From the NCBI GenBank assembly GCA_003024785.1, contig PUQB01000346.1, forward strand, positions 169,927-233,926: a stretch of DNA of 64,000 bases, read 5' to 3'. Under the pieces are notes generated by a model. That model did not search any database, was not told the DNA's origin, and was given only the letters and a program-made list of their open reading frames with translations. Below are positions 57,611 to 64,000 of this stretch, in pieces. The stretch comes from Selaginella tamariscina (Eukaryota; Streptophyta; Lycopodiopsida; Selaginellales; Selaginellaceae). Numbering within the stretch: the first letter of the stretch is position 1; every line of letters begins with the position of its first letter. A program made the translations under genes and the position numbers.

Positions 57611-57684
57611 TTACGGGGAAGTGTTGAGACATAAACTAATGCTCCATTGTAACAGAGATAGGGTTTTATGTTAGATTTTGAACA
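57611..57684 (+). repeat. Polypurine tract and 3' LTR (63 bp) of copia element 3
   Basis: ACGGGGAAG precedes TGTTGAGACATAAAC. The LTR ends GAACA at 57684 and differs from the 5' LTR at a handful of positions. Confidence 0.8.
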
Positions 57685-58440
57685 AGCTCAACTACTAACT
57701 AAAAGGATAGTATGGAAAGTAACTAAGAACTAAACCATGGCATGAGCAATAATGAGATTTGTTATTCATTTTGATTAGAGAAAATAATTGAACAATATAG
57801 ATTTTAAAATAGATTCAAGTATGTAAAAATATATGTAATGTGAACATTAGGTTTTGGTCATCGGGGACTTAGCAAGCCATATGTGGGGTGACTTACAAAG
57901 CTTTGGTGGTTGCTAAGACAATGTTACAACGTCCAATCTTGGGGTCCGCACCTGTGAGCTGGTCTTTACCTCGGGAGCATTGGGAGGTGTTGTGATGGCC
58001 TCTACCCGAGGGCCCGTGTACATGTGGGTAGGAGTTCCACTATGTGCAGTGCTATTCCCCCCTTGATGGTATCGCATTGGGTTGGGAGTGAAGCAAGAGG
58101 AGAGTAATCGGGAAAGATGGGGACATAAGGAATCTAGAGATATACATATATTGTCTGGCTGGATACAATGTGGCCCTAGAGAAGGTGGAGCAAGATATAA
58201 AGAAGAATACTGACTGAAAGGACCCCGACCCACTACTAGCCTTCCTACTTATATAGTGGGTTGGCAAGTGCTAGACCCTAGTTCCATGTAGCACTCTCTC
58301 ACTAGTACGCTACCCTGTGACAATGTCCTACCTGTAACATTTTATGCGCCTCCCTCACGCGTGTTGTCTTTAGTATCTTGGTAGTTGATCTAGACAATCG
58401 GATCTATGCCTGGGTTAAGTGCCGCTTGACAGCCATCATT
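57685..58440. other. No gene recognised
   Basis: The first 200 bp are AT-rich, then composition is mixed. A tatatagtgggttgg stretch at about 58246-58262 resembles taaagtgggttgg at about 41047, the end of the plus copy of family R, so it may be related repeat DNA. Confidence 0.4.
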
Positions 58441-59219
58441 GTCGGTCAGTACTACTGTACCTTCCCTGCTTAATTGCTCCGTCATGTTGCTCGTTCGTGC
58501 CGATTGGCGGTTTGATGGTGGTCAACCCACCATTAACCAATGCCCGAACTTATTTGTTGGCACGTCCTTAGGCCATGTGCTCCCTGATCCTAGGTCATGC
58601 CAGAGTATTGCGACTTCGCTCTCCGTTGTGGCTAGCTTTAGCTATAGGACGGGTGATCGTCGCATTCTACAGCTTGGTAGCCTTTCGTATCTCCGTCTGG
58701 AACCCGGCCTTTTGCTGTTCTTGAGCCTATTTTACTTGAGCCTCCCGAATTCACTTGCACAAGAGCTACAACTCTTGTTCCCTTGCTATGAGCAGTTGGC
58801 TTGTCAATGGGTGTGCTATGCTAACGTTGTGTCAGTACCTACTATACCTTCCCTGCTTAACTACTCCGTCTTGTCGCTTGTTTGTGCCGATTGGCAATTT
58901 GACAGTGGTCAACCCACCATTAACCAAATGCCCGGACTTATTCGTTGGCACGTCCTCGGGCCATGTGCTCCCTGATCCTAGGTCATGCTAGAGTATCGCA
59001 ATAGGGTAGCGACTTCGCTCTCCGCTGTGGCTAGCTTTAGGATGGCGATTGTTGCATTCTGCAAACTTGGTAGCCTTTTGTAGCTTTGTTTGGAACCCAA
59101 CCTCTTGTTGTTCCTGAGCCTATTTTACTTAAGCCTCCTGAATTCACTTGCGCAAGCGCTGTAGCTCTTGTTCCCTTGCTATGAGCAGTTGGGCTTGTTG
59201 ATGGGTGTGCTCCGCTAAC
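58441..59219. repeat. Two-copy tandem duplication of about 388 bp
   Basis: gtcagtacta...ccttccctgcttaa begins at 58445 and again at 58831. Both copies run through gccgattggc, cattaaccaa and gagcctattttactt to gctatgagcagttgg. Divergence is moderate, so the duplication is old. Confidence 0.8.
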
Positions 59220-59990
59220 TCTATGAAATGGTTCAAGGTGGGTCCTGATTTTTGGGTGAGCTGTGCTCCCTCTATGAACTTGGCTATAATGCGACACTTG
59301 CATCTGGCCAGGTTCCTCTCAGTTGGCTGCAAGTGCGGTTCTGACTATTGTGCGTTGGTGTGTTGAGTGGTGTGCTGATGCAACTCCTCCCTGACTATTG
59401 CCAACTTTGCTCGGGCTTCTTCGAACTCCCTACTCCTTTGCTCAATCTAAGTCCTGAGTTTGTGAGTTTGCCGTTCTTTTTCTCTTATGATCTAGCTACA
59501 AGCGTGCTTGTGGTGGTCCAGGAGCCTTTGGAAGGTATTGTACCTACCTTGTAACCTACTGAGGTTCATCACCAGCTTGCTCTAGAGTTCCTCGGTGTCC
59601 TTCCTCCTCTTTTCTTCTATCTTAATCAGTAGGGCTCCTTGGAGGAGCATTCTCTGGTGTGCTCATGTGCGACCTGCCATCGTTCTATAAGATTAGCTAT
59701 TATGTCATCGTATTCCTTTGCGAAGGCTAGGAGATCGAGGTCGTTGTACAATGCCATTGCTTCCTTTAGTTGGTCGAATGCCTTTGCGAGCTTGAAGTAA
59801 GCTGATGAGGCCCACCGACCGTCGGCATGGAAATACTGGTAGGTGTCCTTCGACTCTTCCTCAAAATTGCCGTTCATACTCTCCTGGTCTAGTCCGGTGG
59901 ATTGTCTACGTATCTCTGATGGAAATTCTCTTGGTAATGGGGGTCCCACTACTAGGGGGACTGCTCGTATGGGTTCTGTCATCTGACGCC
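58450..59990 (-). pseudogene. Degenerate coiled-coil coding region (possible gypsy gag)
   Basis: The minus strand carries broken frames with coiled-coil character: FAKEYDDIIANLIERWQVAH (in 59982-59626), then Glu/Arg/Gln-rich stretches and MQPTERNLARCKCRIIAKFI, later AQLLIAREQELQRLRK (59332-59144). The coiled-coil end is repeated by the 388-bp duplication. I recognise no specific family; an element gag or accessory protein is the simplest guess. Confidence 0.35.
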
Positions 59991-61839
59991 TAGGTGGCTC
60001 CTAATCAGTAGAAGGGTTGTCTCTCGCATGCTTCTCTAACAACTCCAGGGGTTCTAGCTATTTCCTTTAGGCTGCCTTGACTTGTTTTTGATTTGCTCTT
60101 TCTCCCATGTTCGGAGATGTGCTGGTATTATAGTTGTAGTTCGGCTAATCAAGTTGGCGATCATAATATCGATATGGCCAGCTGTGGAAAGTCTTCGCTT
60201 GGACCCGGTCTGAACTCTGTAGATCCCATGGGTTAGTGTTGGAACCAAGTACTGCCTGAGGTAGTCTACCCAATTCACTGTGACTCTTTCCCATGCCATG
60301 CAGAGGCCGTTTGCCAACTGCTTGGTGATTTGTCTCTCCGTTCTTCCTATGACCATGAAGGCCACCAATGCTACAAACTCGACCGCATCCTCCCGTTCCT
60401 GTATACCCCGTAACGCCTCATTTCCTCCTATGGTGGCCCTTTGTGGCTTCGTTTTGATAATTCTCCTACTATGAAGCCGTCCTCGATAGTCGGAATACTG
60501 TTGCTAGTTCGTTGAACATTATGTAAAAGGTTGCACTACCTCCCAAATAGAATTGGATCCCTCTCTGTCTAGTTTGGTTGGCCACCATTTTTGTGAACTA
60601 GATGAATTAGCTGGCCCTTTCAGTGAATCTTGGATTCTCCACTTCTCCCCATGGAAGGTCAAAGAACTCGTTCAGGCGCATCTATCTCCTGACCTGCCAA
60701 AACGTCGGGTTAGACGATTGACTCCTTAAACCTTGAATACCTAGGTGACACGAGTTCCACCGTCCTCTCATGGCCTTCAATGGTCACATGAATCTCTTGG
60801 ATGACCACTGGCCTGGTCTACTCCGTCCAATTTGTCATCATGGTGGTTGAGGTATTGCAATGTACATCTTCTCTTCGGGTACTGCCAACATGGCGACCTC
60901 ATGACATCTTTTAAAGTGACTAGCGCAATTATCCCTGCACCCAGATTTGCAATGATGGTACCACCTGACCATCATTCCTTATAGTACGTGCCTCACGCAT
61001 GCGGTCCATCCTCCTAGACCATGTGACCATGTGAGCTGGCCACATGTGTGTTTGGAGGTCTTCCTCTTAGCCGCACCGTCCTTCCTGTGTGCTTCCTTGG
61101 GATTTCCTATTGCGGTAGCTGCCTTGTCCTGGGTTGTCTTGTTTTGAGCTCCGTCTAGGTGGATGTCTGATCCAACGCAATTACTGTCTATTGTCTGTTG
61201 CAGTGCTTGTCTGCCATTATCGCTAATGATGTCTAGTAGAGCCCACCCTAGTCTTAACTATAGGGCATTACCAGTTGGTCCCTCCCCACTGAGGCCTTCC
61301 GCCACCAGTCCCGCATGTCCCACTTTTGGGACTTCGTGCCTTACTACTAATAGGGGATGTCCCCGCTAGGGCTCTTCTTTCTCCGGCTTTCAGAGTTGAT
61401 CTCCGATCAATTGTGGCTGTGGTATTCTTGGTTGGGCCAGGGTTGGTATGGGATTGTCGGTTGAGTCCACTATCAAGTTTGGATTGGGCCTAGTTAGGTG
61501 GCGCTGTCGTTTGGATGTGTGCATCCAGGTGGCTCCTCTAGAATTGTGAAGGTGGTCAGTGATCCGATCCTTAAGTTCCCGCATTGTGCTTGTATTATTT
61601 CGAGCTCGAGCGCTCCCCCTGCAACCCTCAATCTGCCTGTGCGGTGTCTACCTTGGTGGGGTCCACTTGCCTTACGCAGCTCGAACTTGATGGATGGGTG
61701 CAAGAGGCCGTCGTTTTGCCATCATCCAATCTTTCGTGCCTACCTGCATAGTGTTTTAGCACTCTAACTTGCTGCGCATGTGCCCGGACTTGCCTTGTGG
61801 ACATGGACCTCAGTCCCCTCCTGGTGCGGAATCTTATTT
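59991..61839 (-). other. Degenerate, probably element-derived coding traces
   Basis: The minus strand shows short open pieces such as LANGLCMAWERVTVNWVDYL (in 60368-60054) and a Cys/His-rich piece around 60930-60960 (CKSGCRDNCASHFKRC) like a damaged zinc knuckle. None is continuous. No function is claimed. Confidence 0.3.
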
Positions 61840-62300
61840 GCTAGTGCTCCCAGTCATGTTGCACCTTCACGCTTCTAAGCCAAGGGCGACCAAGAAGCAG
61901 GGCGAATCCCCCTATGATGTGCATGTCGAGGACGACGACGTTTATCCAAATTTTTGACAGCTTGGATTTTGACTTCCACTACCCTTAGGATGCCCTTGGG
62001 TTTTACCTCGACTTGATTTGCTATGCGTACCTAGAAGGAGTGGGCTCCAAGGTTGGCATACTCAGCTCACAATGGAGTTTCGTTGACATGATGTTCACTA
62101 TCGACCCACCATTTATAATCACATCACTGACTGTGCGGCCCGCCATTCTAACTAGAATGGTTGGTACGTCGTTTATGAAGTCCACTATGGTTGCAATGAC
62201 TTCTTGGCCGGGGCTAGCTGATCCTTGTGGGCGAGCCTCACATAGCACAACTAGAAAAAGCGGCACTTCTTGTCATAGTTTTTACTATAACTCCCCTTTA
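61840..62300 (-). pseudogene. Degenerate retroviral-type aspartic protease trace
   Basis: The minus strand (62266-62021) encodes ILVRMAGRTVSDVIINGGSI and VNIMSTKLHCEL, with Asn-Gly-Gly where the catalytic Asp-Ser-Gly should be. Lower down, in shifted frames, ALLLGRPWL matches the second protease motif. The catalytic Asp is lost, so this is inactive. Confidence 0.5.
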
Positions 62301-62339
62301 CTTTGGACGTTGACTGTTGTTATCTATTGTACTATTGTG

Positions 62340-64000
62340 GATAAGCTCTAGATGTAGTAGGAAACATGCCCGCTTAGTGCACTTGGGTATCTGGTGATGG
62401 TCTGACTGGGTGTCATTAGGTATTTGCAAGAAACTCTAGGCGAAGCTAAAAACTTACCTTCTAGAAAACTCTTACCCTGGTTTTCCTGTCCTAGTTGGGT
62501 TAATGGTTAGTTCCGGTGAGTTTAACATATTGGATATGTTTAGAAATACCCCTAGGTTTGACATGTTAGGGTTTAGGGGTCGATGGATAACTCACCAAGT
62601 ATATTCCCTTGTGGAATGAGATTTTGTGCCAGCCCACTTATGAAACAGGAAAACATGGGGGGGGGGGGGTCTCTCACATAAATAAGGTAAAGTATGTAAG
62701 AGTGAGGTTCCTGGGTTCATGACTAAGCTCATTACTCTTTTCCAATGCAAGCTCTAACTTGTGTTGTCAAGGCACAACCCTCTGTTGTGCCACCCTAACT
62801 TCCAGATGACAGGGGTACGTCCCACCTTTGGGGTAGCTTACCCTTAATGTTGGCGAATCCATGCCTGGAGGTCTTGTCAGAATGCATGTTCCAAGAGGCA
62901 AAGGTTGAGCTGTCTCCAGCCTCCTCCACCACGTCAAGCTAGGTGTAGCACTAGCAAGGCACATCAGTGTCCTTGTCCAATTGTGGGCGTGGGATCTTGT
63001 TTAACAGGTTCACGTTGCCTAGTTCCTGAGGGTTCACTGAGGGGTTCTAGAGTTGGCAATTAGGAGCCACGTTTGTGGCATTTGGTGCAACTCTTGAATT
63101 TAAGAGCTATGGCATGATAGCCCACATTGTGGAAGGCAGTGTCACATAAAGATGTGACACTAGGCTAGACGTCACACGATACAATGCCCAAGGCATGCCC
63201 TTTGGGGTTGTGTCTTGGGTTTGTTGCCAAGGGGTTGGATACTTTAGCAAATAGGCATGCTTGTGCTCGCACTAGGGTGCTAAGCCTTGGGCATCAGCCT
63301 GAGGGAGGTTAGGTCTCATAACTAGGTGTGCTTTGGCACACTTGGCTAGGAGAGTGTTCTCCTTGGAATCCAAGGGTTAAACAACCTAAGCTTGTTAGCA
63401 GGAGCCCTTTTGTGAGGCACTCACAAGGTCATGTATTTAGGATTATCCAAACCTAGCCTTAGGGAGTTTGCTTAGCAGAACAATCGTGTCCGCCTATGGT
63501 GCACACTCATGTCCTCACTAAGTACTAGCCCTAGGTCTAGGGTATGACTTGGCCACTCAAACCCTTAGGGGTTAGCCATGGTTCAAGGTACCCCTTGTTG
63601 CCCTAAAGGGGTTGTACTCCTGGATGAGGGTGATTCCTCAAGGGGTAAGTGACGATGCCTTAGCTCTATCACAGGGGTATGTGTAAGGCACATCTCCTTG
63701 ATGAGGTTAGGGCATGAGCCTGTCTAGGTCCACTGGGATAGGATCTTAAAGTCTACTCGGGATACCCTCTAGGGTTTGGGGGATGGTCATTCTAGGGGGC
63801 TTAGGATATTACTCTAAGTCTTTTGTTTAACTAGGCATCTGAATCAGACTCTTAGGGTCATCTTGAAAGACTTAGCGTTGCTCACACAAGGAATTAACGC
63901 CAGAAGGCCACTTGGCGGCCACGTGTTGCCACATGTTAGCCCTCTAGGTTAAAACTCTGACACTTCTTGTCCAGTTGATGCCTTGGCCTCTCCTATGCTG
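62340..64000 (-). repeat. Repeat family R, minus-oriented copy (runs off the window)
   Basis: Its reverse complement matches 39440-41050 in order (blocks at about 63378-63425, 63520-63545 and 63580-63615). It lies on the upstream side of the minus-strand protease trace, so it may be the LTR or leader of that old gypsy element. A G-run of about 13 occurs at about 62657-62669. No coding frame. Confidence 0.6.

Larger units (their letters stand above)
53298..57684 (+). mobile_element. Ty1/copia retrotransposon 3 with 62-63 bp LTRs and an inverted RT segment
   Basis: Domain order is LTR, PBS, gag, CCHC, protease, GAG-pre-integrase, integrase, reverse transcriptase, RNase H, PPT, LTR. The LTRs are 53298-53359 and 57622-57684, each TGTTGAGACATAAA to GAATA or GAACA. 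The 5' one is followed by TGGTATTAGAGCC (PBS, initiator Met tRNA type). The 3' one is preceded by a purine tract. No perfect target duplication is seen (ggctt versus agctc). Frames are broken in several places. Confidence 0.9.

Noticed and set aside
53293..57690. Target-site duplication for copia element 3
   Set aside because: The flanks ggctt and agctc share only GCT; no 5-bp match is present, so none is claimed.
58240..58262. Minus-strand TATA box of an LTR promoter
   Set aside because: A ctatataag word exists, but no LTR ends, PBS or downstream gag support a promoter here.
1..64000. tRNA, rRNA or other structured RNA genes
   Set aside because: No cloverleaf with intact A and B boxes and no rRNA stretch was found by eye on either strand. 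A dedicated search was not possible.

Overview
The window is nuclear DNA of a land plant, most likely a lycophyte such as a Selaginella relative. Four things point there: a plant-type O-fucosyltransferase gene with introns as short as 46 bp, a PLS-class pentatricopeptide-repeat (PPR) gene built from MPER-type motifs, plant Ty1/copia and Ty3/gypsy retrotransposons, and very AT-rich, microsatellite-laden spacers. The genus is an inference from style; no marker gene settles it.

Layout. 1-930 holds two exons of an unrecognised Gln-rich protein. 1600-4447 (minus) is a nine-exon O-fucosyltransferase gene carrying two single-base frame breaks. 5288-7626 (minus) is a PPR gene with several frame breaks. 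From 7267 to about 39390 a block of roughly 10 kb is present three times in tandem (A 7267-17524, B 17522-24615, C about 24616-39390). Each block has a core array of 1.2-kb units. Every unit is itself an imperfect palindrome with arms of about 600 bp and almost no loop. Each array is flanked by oppositely oriented pieces of an L7Ae-fold (SNU13/NHP2-like) gene. Downstream of it lies a copy of an unknown multi-exon gene (here called U), and in A and C an inverted, decayed PPR copy. Block B also carries a small hAT-like MITE. A 4.7-kb gypsy element sits near the B/C junction.

39400-64000 is mostly mobile DNA. It holds a diverged repeat family R, then a nearly intact chromodomain Ty3/gypsy element (41163-47524) inserted in exon 3 of a fourth L7Ae-like copy. 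Its primer-binding site is complementary to the predicted 5' end of its own RNA, which suggests self-priming. Next come a one-base N, a chimeric copia remnant (47653-48633, minus) and a possible PIN-domain gene (49957-51097, minus). A copia element with LTRs of only 62-63 bp follows (53298-57684); a segment of about 190 bp of its reverse transcriptase is inverted. The window ends in a degenerate gypsy-like region with coiled-coil and protease traces (58440-62300, minus) and a second, inverted copy of repeat family R (62340-64000).

Taken together, one host region (PPR, L7Ae-like and gene U) was duplicated, inverted and amplified, then invaded in layers by transposons. Only the O-fucosyltransferase, the first partial gene and perhaps the PIN-like gene and the PPR parent are candidates for host function. 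All of the last three complete loci contain reading-frame breaks, so base-level sequence error has to be excluded before calling them pseudogenes.
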